From Ferruginibacter sp. (GTDB lineage Bacteria > Bacteroidota > Bacteroidia > Chitinophagales > Chitinophagaceae), in the NCBI GenBank assembly GCA_013141115.1, contig JABFRP010000003.1:124001-188000 (forward strand): 64,000 nucleotides of DNA. Direction: 5' to 3'. The translations under genes were made by a program, and so were the position numbers. Within the stretch, counting starts at the first letter, position 1; each line of letters opens with the position of its first letter. Of this stretch, positions 16,043 through 24,672 are shown piece by piece. The notes under the pieces were generated by a model. The model was not told the origin of the DNA and did no database searches. It saw only the letters and a program-made list of their open reading frames with translations.

Positions 16043-17308
16043 TTAATCGTTCTCCAAAATAAACTTCCGCAGCAGGTTTAATGCAGTAACGGCGGTAAGT
16101 TGTATATTTCGTGTTCTGTCGAAGCGGAAATGCAATTTTTGAGTAAGAATTTTATTGGCATTGCCATACGCCACCCAAACGGTGCCTACCGGCTTATCGG
16201 GCTGGCCGCCATCGGGGCCCATAATACCGCTAACCGCAACAGTGTAGTTTGATTTGATATTTTGTAAAGCGCCTTTGGCCATTTCCATCACCACCTCTTC
16301 GCTAACCGCACCTTTAGTTAATAAGGTTTGATGATTAACGTTTAACAGGTCTTCTTTGGCGGCATAAGAATAACTTACCACGCTACCATCGTAAAAAGCA
16401 GAAGAGCCGGGGAGGGAGGTAAGCAGGTGGGCAATATAACCGCCGGTACAACTTTCGGCAGTACACATGGTTTGTTTTTTTTGCAGTAATAATTTGCCCA
16501 CTACTTTTTCCATGGGCTCATCAATATTAGTTACCAAATATTCTTTTACCAATACCTGCAGTTGTGTAAACTGTGCATCTACTTCGTTTTCAATTTCGGT
16601 TTTATTAAAACCTGCAGTAGATAAACGCAAACGCACCATGCCATAATTGGGCAGGTAAGCCAGTTTGATATGCGGGGGCAATGCGGTTTCAAAATCCTGT
16701 ATCAGGTCGGCCAAAAAACTTTCGCCCACGCCAGCCGTTAATAAAGTGCGGTGTACAATAACGGGTAATTCAAACTGCTTACTTAATTGTGGTATCACAT
16801 CATCTTCCATCATGCCCTTCATTTCGTGCGGTACGCCAGGCATGCTAATAAATATTTTCTTCCCTTCTATTGCTGTAGCTGGTTTTTCAAACCACATACC
16901 CGGTGCGGTGCCTCTTTTGTTTTGAATAACGGTACATACATCCGGCACTTCGGCTTGTAATAAATTGCGTTCTATCATGGGGCGGTTTAATCTTTTAAAG
17001 ATGTTCACCACATTTTGTTTAGCGCCTTCATCAATAATTAATTTGCCGCCAAAATATTTACACAGCAATGGTTTGGTAATATCATCGGCAGTGGGGCCAA
17101 GGCCACCGGTTATTAAAATAATATCGGCATGTTTGCTTTCTTCATCCAGTGCCGTCCATATAGCATCCCAGGCATCGCCTACTGCTACACGCCTTATTAC
17201 TGGTATGCCTGCTTTGTTTAATTCCTGCGCCATCCAGGCGCTGTTGGTATCTATTACCTGGCCAATTAAAAGTTCGTCGCCAATGGTGATGATGGTTGCT
17301 TGTATCAT
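16043..17308 (-). CDS. cinA: CinA-family protein (nicotinamide-nucleotide amidohydrolase)
   Basis: This 421-aa protein has the N-terminal molybdopterin-binding-like CinA domain (TIGDELLIGQVIDTNSAWMA, GGLGPTADDITK). The C-terminal PncC domain carries TAESCTGGYIAHLLT, the nucleophile region of NMN deamidase, followed by GSVVSYSYAAKEDLL and SGIMGPDGG. It recycles NMN in the cytoplasm; in some bacteria cinA is linked to competence. The full length matches the family. It sits 32 bp downstream of the Uma2 gene on the same strand. Confidence 0.92.
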   Translation of the reverse strand: MIQATIITIGDELLIGQVIDTNSAWMAQELNKAGIPVIRRVAVGDAWDAIWTALDEESKHADIILITGGLGPTADDITKPLLCKYFGGKLIIDEGAKQNVVNIFKRLNRPMIERNLLQAEVPDVCTVIQNKRGTAPGMWFEKPATAIEGKKIFISMPGVPHEMKGMMEDDVIPQLSKQFELPVIVHRTLLTAGVGESFLADLIQDFETALPPHIKLAYLPNYGMVRLRLSTAGFNKTEIENEVDAQFTQLQVLVKEYLVTNIDEPMEKVVGKLLLQKKQTMCTAESCTGGYIAHLLTSLPGSSAFYDGSVVSYSYAAKEDLLNVNHQTLLTKGAVSEEVVMEMAKGALQNIKSNYTVAVSGIMGPDGGQPDKPVGTVWVAYGNANKILTQKLHFRFDRTRNIQLTAVTALNLLRKFILEND

Positions 17309-17340
17309 AAAAAAGGGAGAGATAAATGAAAAATATTTTA

Positions 17341-17928
17341 TTAGAAAGATACAGCCTGGTAAATATCTTTAAGCGATATTTTATCTTCAGCAACAGATAG
17401 TTTTATTTCATCTTGCAAAGAAGTGTATGTGATAATTTGCCAACTGCCATTTTCTTGCTTTAATCCTACCTCTACTTTTACCTGATCGTAAGAATTGATC
17501 ATAACAATTTCTTGTACACTTGCCATTTGCATATAATAAAAGAATTTTCTGCGGTCATTGGCTTCGGTTGATTTGGATAATATCTCAAATATCACACTGG
17601 GATTTTTTACTGTATCAAATTTGTCTTCAGTTAATTCTGGCTTGCCGCAAATTATCATGGCATCGGGATATACATAAGCATTTGCTGAGGAAACGCTTAA
17701 TCTCAGGTCGCTGAGATACATTTTACAACCTGTACCCTTTAATTTTTGAGCAATCGCTCCAACTAAATTAATAAGGATCTCATTATGGTTTAGTGAAGCA
17801 CCCTGCATCACCACAAGATTACCATTGTAGTATTCATTCTTGTTTTCGGTATTTTCCTCAATGTCCCAATATTCCTGCAGGGAATAATAGTTGTACTGTA
17901 ATGCAGGCTCTTCTACTTTATTTTCCAT
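17341..17928 (-). CDS. Uma2-family (DUF820) PD-(D/E)XK nuclease-like protein
   Basis: This 195-aa protein matches the Uma2 pattern: an N-terminal YYSLQEYWDIEE, the YYNG turn (NEYYNGNLVVM), the acidic strand YVYPDAMIIC and then PSVIFEILSKSTEANDRRKFFYY, giving the Asp/Glu/Lys nuclease-fold residues. Uma2 proteins are widespread and of unclear role; some are transposon-linked. Here it precedes cinA and ends next to it. Confidence 0.8.
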   Translation of the reverse strand: MENKVEEPALQYNYYSLQEYWDIEENTENKNEYYNGNLVVMQGASLNHNEILINLVGAIAQKLKGTGCKMYLSDLRLSVSSANAYVYPDAMIICGKPELTEDKFDTVKNPSVIFEILSKSTEANDRRKFFYYMQMASVQEIVMINSYDQVKVEVGLKQENGSWQIITYTSLQDEIKLSVAEDKISLKDIYQAVSF

Positions 17929-17975
17929 ATATCAAATTTAATTCTTTTAGTTTTGAGAAATAAATTTATTTGCCC

Positions 17976-19385
17976 ATGAAATGGATGCTGATAACGCTGC
18001 TGGCTTGTATTTGTTCAAATGTTTTTGCGCAAAGTATTGATACCAAATTAAGTGCTGCAATAAAAAATTTAGAAGGCGATGCTCAGTTTAAACATGCCAT
18101 ATTGAGTATGTACGTTGCGGATACCAAAACCGGTAAAATGGTTTTTGAAAAGAATGCAGAGATTGGTTTGGCACCTGCAAGTTGCCAGAAAGTTATTACC
18201 AGTGTTAGTGCTTTTGAAATGCTGGGCAAAGGGTATACTTATAAAACTGAATTAGCATTAGACGGACCGGTTGCAGCAAATGAATTAAAAGGTAATTTGT
18301 ATATTATCGGACACGGAGATCCCAGTTTAGGCAGTTGGCGTTGGCAGCAAACACGGGATAAAATTGTATTGAGTAATATATTAAAAAAGGTAAAAGAAAA
18401 AGGGATCGATCATATAGCAGGCAATATTATTGGTTTTGATGCTAATTGGGAAAGCAACAATATACCAGATGGATGGATATGGGAGGATATTGGTAATTAT
18501 TATGGAGCAGGAGCATCGGGAATTAACTGGATGGAAAATCAGTATAAAATTATTCTGAGCACAGAAGATAAGGTGGGCACTACAGCAAAATTTAAAAACA
18601 TTTACCCTAAGCTGCATGGCATTAGCTTTAATGTTGAAGTAAAAGCCGGTGCAAGAAACAGTGGAGATAATGCGTATGTTTACCTGGCCCCTTATTCCGA
18701 TAAGGCTTTTATAAGAGGAACAATTCCTGCTGCATCTGATAGTTTTACCATTAGTGGTGCAATACCCAATCCCGGATATCAGATGGCATATACAATAGCA
18801 GAAATGCTTAGAGGCAATAGTATAATTGTTCCGTATTCATCATCCTATAACGAATTGGCTTTGTATAAAAAAGATTTCCCCTTAAAAGGCGTTACTGTTT
18901 TTTACACCATTCCATCTCCACCACTCGATAGCATCAACTACTGGTTCCTTAAAAAAAGCATTAACCTTTATGGCGAAGCATTTGTAAAAACCATTGCTTA
19001 CGAAAAAACTAAATTTGGCTCCACCGATACCGGTATTGCCATCATTAAAGATTTTTGGAGTAAAAAGGGAATTGAAAAATCAGCGCTAAACATCATCGAC
19101 GGCAGTGGCCTTTCACCTGCCAACCGGGTAACCACAAACGCTTTGGTAACGGTGCTGCAATATGCCCAACAGCGACCCTGGTTTGCTTCTTTTTATAATG
19201 CCCTGCCCGAAATAAATGGTATTAAAATGAAAGACGGTTATATTAGCGGTGTAAGAAGCTATACCGGTTATATAAAAAGTAAAAATGGTGCAGCATATAC
19301 TTTCTCTTTTATAGTAAATAATTTTGATGGCAGCCCCGGCACGGTAAGAGAAAAAATGTGGAAACTGCTGGATATTTTAAAGTAG
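17976..19385 (+). CDS. dacB: D-Ala-D-Ala carboxypeptidase/endopeptidase (PBP4, peptidase S13)
   Basis: This 469-aa protein has signal peptide MKWMLITLLACICSNVFAQ; the ATG at 17976 is preferred over a TTG six bases upstream. It carries the S13 active-site tetrad SxxK as SCQK (S69, K72) and the DGSGLSPANRVT motif. A KDGYISG stretch occupies the position of the usual KTG box. It trims peptidoglycan peptides or cleaves crosslinks in the periplasm. The Asp in place of Thr in KTG is unusual and may alter activity. The gene is followed by a DUF6526-like gene 37 bp on. Confidence 0.88.
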   Translation: MKWMLITLLACICSNVFAQSIDTKLSAAIKNLEGDAQFKHAILSMYVADTKTGKMVFEKNAEIGLAPASCQKVITSVSAFEMLGKGYTYKTELALDGPVAANELKGNLYIIGHGDPSLGSWRWQQTRDKIVLSNILKKVKEKGIDHIAGNIIGFDANWESNNIPDGWIWEDIGNYYGAGASGINWMENQYKIILSTEDKVGTTAKFKNIYPKLHGISFNVEVKAGARNSGDNAYVYLAPYSDKAFIRGTIPAASDSFTISGAIPNPGYQMAYTIAEMLRGNSIIVPYSSSYNELALYKKDFPLKGVTVFYTIPSPPLDSINYWFLKKSINLYGEAFVKTIAYEKTKFGSTDTGIAIIKDFWSKKGIEKSALNIIDGSGLSPANRVTTNALVTVLQYAQQRPWFASFYNALPEINGIKMKDGYISGVRSYTGYIKSKNGAAYTFSFIVNNFDGSPGTVREKMWKLLDILK

Positions 19386-19422
19386 CTTTAGCCTCTTAAT
19401 AAACAACCCAAAAATCTATTTT

Positions 19423-19857
19423 ATGGCAGATCAAAATTACAGCAATCACGGCAGGATGGTGCCCATGTTTCATTATGTAGCTTTTACTGCTGCATTATTT
19501 CCTTATGTGCTAAGTATGGTATATTTTTTTAAAGCACTTAATGCAGGCAGTGGCAGGTTACAGGCAGCGGTTATGGTTTCGCTGACTGCTGCTGTAATTT
19601 TAGCACTTTGGTTTGCCCGGGCCTTTGCTTTAAAGGCACAAGACAGGGCCATACGTGCCGAAGAAAACTTTCGTTATTACATTGCTACCGGTAAACCATT
19701 CGACAGCAAATTGCGTATGCGCCAAATTATTGCATTGCGTTTTGCAGGCGATAATGAATTTGTGGCCCTGGTAAAAAAAGCGGTAGACGAAAATTTATCG
19801 GCTAAACAAATTAAAATGGCCATTACCAATTGGAAAGCCGATTATAACAGGGTTTAA
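19423..19857 (+). CDS. DUF6526-like membrane protein
   Basis: This 144-aa protein has two transmembrane helices (about residues 18-36 and 46-66) after a polar N-terminus containing NHGRMVPMFHY. The cytoplasmic C-terminal half is charged and helical (KLRMRQIIALRFAGDNEFVALVKKAVDENLSAKQIK). The NH-x-R...P..H start matches what I recall of the DUF6526 family. Function is unknown. It is probably co-transcribed with dacB. Confidence 0.6.
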   Translation: MADQNYSNHGRMVPMFHYVAFTAALFPYVLSMVYFFKALNAGSGRLQAAVMVSLTAAVILALWFARAFALKAQDRAIRAEENFRYYIATGKPFDSKLRMRQIIALRFAGDNEFVALVKKAVDENLSAKQIKMAITNWKADYNRV

Positions 19858-19860
19858 GCT

Positions 19861-19976
19861 ATAATGAATAATTGATAATGGTGTAATGGATAATGCTTCC
19901 GGCGCAAGGCACTTGCATTTTGCCTGCACCCTGCGCTTTAAAAAATTATCCATTATCCATTTTATAATTATCCATT
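19861..19976. repeat. AT-rich palindromic intergenic repeat
   Basis: Copies of AATGGATAAT and its complement ATTATCCATT flank a GC-rich core (CCGGCGCAAGGCACTTGC). It lies between convergent genes and could fold as a long hairpin that ends transcription from both sides. Confidence 0.55.
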
Positions 19977-20382
19977 AAAAATACTGGCTCAATTTTTCTT
20001 TTAACTGCTCCGGCATTTCGCAACGCTTCATGGTTTTGGCATCAATAAAGTATAAGGTTACTTCGCCGGTATTTAATAATTTGTCCTGCTCATTATAAAT
20101 TTCTGCATAAAAAATTATTTTATGCCCCACCGGCATTTCCTTTAATGTGGTTTTAATAGTTATCAGGTCGTCATACTTTGCAGGGCGTAAAAATTTACTG
20201 TGTATTTCCACCACCGGCATTATTATGCCCAATGCTTCAATCTCTTTATACGTATATCCTAATTGCCTGATGGCTTCGGTACGGCCGATTTCGTAAAATT
20301 GTGCATAGTGGCCGTAATACACCATACTCATCTGGTCGGTAAGGGCATAGTGAATACGTACCTGAGTTTCGGTTACAAACAT
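19975..20382 (-). CDS. Hotdog-fold acyl-CoA thioesterase (YbgC/FadM-like)
   Basis: This 135-aa protein is a 4HBT hotdog enzyme. The N-terminal strand and helix (VRIHYALTDQMSMVYYGHYAQFYEIGRTEAIR) carry the catalytic-region pattern D-x-M-x-x-V-Y-Y-G-x-Y, where the Asp corresponds to the catalytic residue of YbgC types. It would hydrolyse short or medium acyl-CoAs in the cytoplasm. Its ATG overlaps the stop of the upstream gene by one base (TAATG), which suggests translational coupling. Confidence 0.85.
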   Translation of the reverse strand: MFVTETQVRIHYALTDQMSMVYYGHYAQFYEIGRTEAIRQLGYTYKEIEALGIIMPVVEIHSKFLRPAKYDDLITIKTTLKEMPVGHKIIFYAEIYNEQDKLLNTGEVTLYFIDAKTMKRCEMPEQLKEKLSQYF

Positions 20383-20951
20383 TATTCTGCTGTTTTATTA
20401 TTTATCTCATCTGCCGGTTCAGTATTTTTAATCTTAGCCGACAAAAAATCTGAAAAAACGTTTGCATAATATACCAGTGTAAAAAACAATAAGATGGATA
20501 TTGCCTGTATAGCTATATCCGAACCTTTGGGGTCGTAAGTAAGTTCCATGTTTCCGCCAAACCGGTTATGGTTTTTTATATATTGATAAGTATCGGTTAA
20601 AAACTGCGGCAATGTTTTTATTAAACCGTATACACCCAAGCCGGTAAAAAGCACAAACAAAACAGCCGTTTTATCCAGCGAAAAATTTATATCAGCATGC
20701 AGGTTAGCCTTATCGCATACCCACCTTGCCAGCTGCTTAGAATTCTTTATTGCATAAATAGCAGCTATTGAATAACAGCTTACCAGTATAATATTTCCTA
20801 TAAATGCCTCCATTAAATAGCCACCACTCAGCCCGTCACTAAACCATCTGAATAAATAAATAAAAAAGGCGGGTATAACGCCGATCAAAGAAAATGCACT
20901 TAAAATACCAACAATAATAATTGTCAGTTGTACCAGATCAAGTCGTTTCAT
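20382..20951 (-). CDS. Four-helix membrane protein, unknown function
   Basis: This 189-aa protein has about four hydrophobic segments (residues 8-35, 47-68, 92-110, 145-165) and a polar C-terminal tail (KIKNTEPADEINNKTAE). No family is recognised. It is transcribed with the thioesterase gene, sharing one base, and lies 21 bp downstream of the DoxX gene, so the three genes look like one operon. Confidence 0.6.
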   Translation of the reverse strand: MKRLDLVQLTIIIVGILSAFSLIGVIPAFFIYLFRWFSDGLSGGYLMEAFIGNIILVSCYSIAAIYAIKNSKQLARWVCDKANLHADINFSLDKTAVLFVLFTGLGVYGLIKTLPQFLTDTYQYIKNHNRFGGNMELTYDPKGSDIAIQAISILLFFTLVYYANVFSDFLSAKIKNTEPADEINNKTAE

Positions 20952-20972
20952 GTATTACAGGTTTGGTTGGTT

Positions 20973-21380
20973 TTATTTTCCCATCATACTATCCAAACTG
21001 GCTTTGCCCGGCCCCACTAAAAGCAATACCAGATAACCAATGAGGTATAAAGTGGCATGCTCTCCTTTACCAAATACAGCTCCATTGTGTTGTATAAAAA
21101 TCATTACACATGTGGCAATGATCAATGGAATGGTTGCCAGCCTGGTAAATAACCCCAAAATTAAAAACAGCGAACAAAAGAATTCAGCAAACACTACTAA
21201 AGCCAAACTCATAGTACTGCCAATTCCTAAAAAATTCATAAAATCTTTTTGATAATTAGCAAAGTGTATCAGCTTATCATACCCATGCATCAGCATTAAA
21301 ACACCCACACCTAATCTTAATACCAACATTGCAGTGCTAAAGGCACCTGCCGAATACTTTGTAGAGAGTAATTTTTTCAT
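20973..21380 (-). CDS. DoxX-family membrane protein
   Basis: This 135-aa four-helix membrane protein has the DoxX pattern: LVLRLGVGVLMLMHGYDKLIHF at the start, an EFFCSLFLILGLFTRLATIPL helix in the middle and a C-terminal YLIGYLVLLLVGPGKASLD. DoxX proteins take part in redox or stress functions at the membrane. It is the first gene of the three-gene set that ends with the thioesterase. Confidence 0.88.
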   Translation of the reverse strand: MKKLLSTKYSAGAFSTAMLVLRLGVGVLMLMHGYDKLIHFANYQKDFMNFLGIGSTMSLALVVFAEFFCSLFLILGLFTRLATIPLIIATCVMIFIQHNGAVFGKGEHATLYLIGYLVLLLVGPGKASLDSMMGK

Positions 21381-21570
21381 TTTCTTTTTTTGATTTAAAG
21401 ATTTTTCATTTTTTAAAGATTCAATTTTATAAAATCCTTAACAGCGAAACAAAAATACATTCGTTTACATTACAACAGTTATCCACTTATTCACAATAAA
21501 ACTGGAACGGTGTTTGCATAACTGGCATTATAGTTAATTTTACAACTGGCAAAAGCCTGAATTTACCATC

Positions 21571-24500
21571 ATGATAAAACACAAACTTACCGCCCTGCTT
21601 TTTACAGCCGGGCTCTTTTTTACAGCAGTTGCACAACCTACACATGCAGTAACTGATTCCGAAAAAAAATATAAAGATGCCAAAGAGTTATTTGTAAAAG
21701 AGCAGTTTGCTTTGGCCTATCCCTTGTTTAAAGCGCTTAAGGCGGAATACCCGGATAACAGCATCAGCAACCACACTTATATTAATGATGATATCAGTTA
21801 TTTTTATACCGTTTGCCAATTAAAGCTGGATCAACCTGTTGGCGAGGATGAAGCCAAACATTATATTGAAGTGGTAAGTAACGAACCCCGCCGGCAGCTG
21901 ATGAGCTACCATTTGGCAAAATACTATTTTACAAAAGATGAATTCAGCGATGCCATTACTTATTACGAAAGGGCCGGATTAGATAATTTGAGTAACGAAG
22001 AAATTGCAGATGCTAAATTTGAAAGAGCCTATTGCTATTTTAACTTAAAAAGATTTGATGAGGCCAAGCCTTTGTTTGATGAAATTCACCAACTGCCTTC
22101 CAACAAATATTATTTTCCTGCCAATTATTATTATGGATTTATTTGTTACTACGATAAACAATATAACGAAGCTTTAAAAGCTTTTAAACTGGTGGAAACC
22201 CGTGACGAATACCAGGGCGTGGTGCCTTATTATATTGCAGAGATCTATTATTTTCAGGGGAAAAAAGATGAAGCCTTACGTTATGGCGAAAGTGTTTTGG
22301 CAAGAGGCGGTACTTTATATTACGAAAAAGAGATGAAGTTGTTGATTGGACAATTACATTTTGAAAAAAAGAATTTTGCAAAGGCCTTACCACTTTTAGA
22401 ATATTATGTTAGTAAAACTGAAAAGGTTGATAAAGAAGTTTTATACGAACTGGGTTATTGCTACTACCAGGCCAACCAGTTGCAAAAAGCTATTGATGGG
22501 TTTAAGCAGTTGAGCAACCAGAAAGATTCGATGGGGCAAAACAGTATGTATTTACTGGGTGACTGTTATTTAAGAACCAATCAAAAAGCCAATGCAAGAA
22601 ATGCTTTTCAGTATTGTGCATACAACAATAGTAACCTGAAACAGCAGGAAGTATCCCGTTTTATTTATGCCAAGCTTTCTTACGAGCTGGGCTACCAGGA
22701 TATTGCTTTAAATGAATTGAAAAAATTCTTAGCCGATTATCCCAATTCCGATTATGAAGTGGAAGCCAAAGAATTGTTGGTAGGGCTTTTGGCAAACACC
22801 AATAATTTTTCTGACGCTTTATCATTGTATGAATCATTAGGTAAGCCAACATTGGCTATGCAAAAAGTATATCCACGTATTTTATTTGGCAAAGCAGTGG
22901 AGTATATAAACGATCAGCAGATCATAAGGGCCGATGAATTATTAACTAAAGTACTGGCCGATCAATATGCCGGTTCCATTTTGCCATATGCTAATTTCTG
23001 GAAAGGAGAAATTGCATTGCGCAATCAAAAGTTTGACGAAACCATTCGCTATATGACCTTATACCTGCAAAGCAGTGCACCATCGCAAGGCGAAGCAACG
23101 CCGCAGGCGGCAAGGTATAATTTGGGCTACAGCTGGATGAAGAAAGAAAATTATAAACAGGCATTAAATTATTTTGAACAGGTTACCAAATCGGTAAGTA
23201 CGGTTTCGCCTGCAATGGAGCAGGATGCTTATGTACGCAGTGCCGATTGTTATTTTATGAACAGGGAGTTTGCAAAGGCTAACAGTATGTATGATAATAT
23301 CATTAACAATGCGCTGCCGCAAAGTGATTATGCCTTCTTTCAAAAAGCAATGATAGCTGGTGTAAAGAGTTCTTCCGAAAAAATTAAAACACTCAATACA
23401 CTTACCCGCCAGTATCCGCAAAGCAGTTTAGTACCCGATGTAAATATGGAAATTGCCAATACTTATATGGCAGATGAAAAATTCCGGGATGCTATTCCTT
23501 ATTTAAATACCATTTTAAACTTGCCCGGTGCAGGCGGATTAAAACCAGTTACTTATTTAAAACTGGGATTGAGTTATTACAATATTGATGATAACAAAAA
23601 TGCGTTGGTAAATTATCAAACCTTAATTCAAAAATATCCGCAATCGGTAGAAGCTGATGAAGCATTGGATAATGTGAAAAGCATTTATGTGGAAGAAGGC
23701 AGGGCAAATGAGTATGTGGAACTGATGCGTAAGAATGGTAAAAATATTTCTGTTAGCGAAGCAGATTCTTTAAACTATACCGCAGCAGAGTTAAAATACA
23801 ATGCCAACGATTGTGCCGCTGCAATTACCGGGTTTAATAATTACCTGTCGCAATTCCCCACCGGATCTTTTGCACTGGAGGCAAATTATTTCCGCAGCGA
23901 ATGTTACAATAAAAACAAAGACTTTAAAAATGCATTAACCGGTTACGATTATGTAAATGCAAAAGGGCAGAACCGTTATTTTGAAAGAGCTACATTAGAA
24001 GCTGCCCGTATCAATTATTTTGAACTGAAAGATTATGCCGCAGCAAAAAAATATTTTGAATCGCTTTTATCCGGCACCATTAATAATGATAACCAACTGG
24101 AAGCATTGAGGGGATTGGTTAGGTGTTATTATTTATTAAAAGATTATTCTAAAGCTAATGAAAGTGCAAAAACCTTACTTACCAAAAAGGGTATCAGTAC
24201 GGATGATAAGTCCATTGCGTTTTTAGTGCTGGGTAAATCGCAGCAACTGGCTGGTGATTGTTCTGCAGCTATCGGTTCATTTAAATCCTGCGCCGCAATA
24301 AATAAATCAGCATGGGGTGCAGAAGCAAGGTATGAAATTGCCAGCTGCCAGTTTACTTCCGGTAACCTGGCTACTGCAGAAAAATCGGCTATGGCAGTAA
24401 TTAAAGAAACAGGGTCTTACGATTTTTGGGTAACCAGGTCATACATTTTACTGGGCGATATTTTTATGCAACAGAAAGATTACTTTAATGCAAAAGCAAC

Positions 24501-24615
24501 TTATGAAAGTGTGGCTAAAAATTCGGTAATACCGGAGTTGAAAAATGAAGCACAGCAAAAGCTGGATAAAGCTATTGCAGAAGAAGCAGTGAACAGTAAG
24601 GTGAGTAGTAATTAG
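21571..24615 (+). CDS. Large secreted TPR protein
   Basis: This 1014-aa protein has a signal peptide of about 25 residues and then TPR or TPR-like helical repeats over almost its whole length. Examples are AITYYERAGLDNLSNEEIADAKFERAYCYF, ALNYFEQVTKSV and ALVNYQTLIQKYPQSVEADEALDNV. Some repeats match the YbgF/BamD type (YPQSSLVPDVNMEIA). It is probably a periplasmic scaffold. The gene lies 57 bp upstream of an outer-membrane barrel gene, a pairing I recall as common in Bacteroidota, so the two products probably act together. Confidence 0.8.
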   Translation: MIKHKLTALLFTAGLFFTAVAQPTHAVTDSEKKYKDAKELFVKEQFALAYPLFKALKAEYPDNSISNHTYINDDISYFYTVCQLKLDQPVGEDEAKHYIEVVSNEPRRQLMSYHLAKYYFTKDEFSDAITYYERAGLDNLSNEEIADAKFERAYCYFNLKRFDEAKPLFDEIHQLPSNKYYFPANYYYGFICYYDKQYNEALKAFKLVETRDEYQGVVPYYIAEIYYFQGKKDEALRYGESVLARGGTLYYEKEMKLLIGQLHFEKKNFAKALPLLEYYVSKTEKVDKEVLYELGYCYYQANQLQKAIDGFKQLSNQKDSMGQNSMYLLGDCYLRTNQKANARNAFQYCAYNNSNLKQQEVSRFIYAKLSYELGYQDIALNELKKFLADYPNSDYEVEAKELLVGLLANTNNFSDALSLYESLGKPTLAMQKVYPRILFGKAVEYINDQQIIRADELLTKVLADQYAGSILPYANFWKGEIALRNQKFDETIRYMTLYLQSSAPSQGEATPQAARYNLGYSWMKKENYKQALNYFEQVTKSVSTVSPAMEQDAYVRSADCYFMNREFAKANSMYDNIINNALPQSDYAFFQKAMIAGVKSSSEKIKTLNTLTRQYPQSSLVPDVNMEIANTYMADEKFRDAIPYLNTILNLPGAGGLKPVTYLKLGLSYYNIDDNKNALVNYQTLIQKYPQSVEADEALDNVKSIYVEEGRANEYVELMRKNGKNISVSEADSLNYTAAELKYNANDCAAAITGFNNYLSQFPTGSFALEANYFRSECYNKNKDFKNALTGYDYVNAKGQNRYFERATLEAARINYFELKDYAAAKKYFESLLSGTINNDNQLEALRGLVRCYYLLKDYSKANESAKTLLTKKGISTDDKSIAFLVLGKSQQLAGDCSAAIGSFKSCAAINKSAWGAEARYEIASCQFTSGNLATAEKSAMAVIKETGSYDFWVTRSYILLGDIFMQQKDYFNAKATYESVAKNSVIPELKNEAQQKLDKAIAEEAVNSKVSSN

Positions 24616-24672
24616 GGATTGGTAATTTGGAACTAGGTTAAACACAAAATTTAAGAAGTTAAAATAATAAGA

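Noticed and set aside
17341..17928. Uma2 gene as part of a defence or transposon module
   Set aside because: The neighbours are cinA and dacB with no transposase or methylase; Uma2 genes are often solitary.
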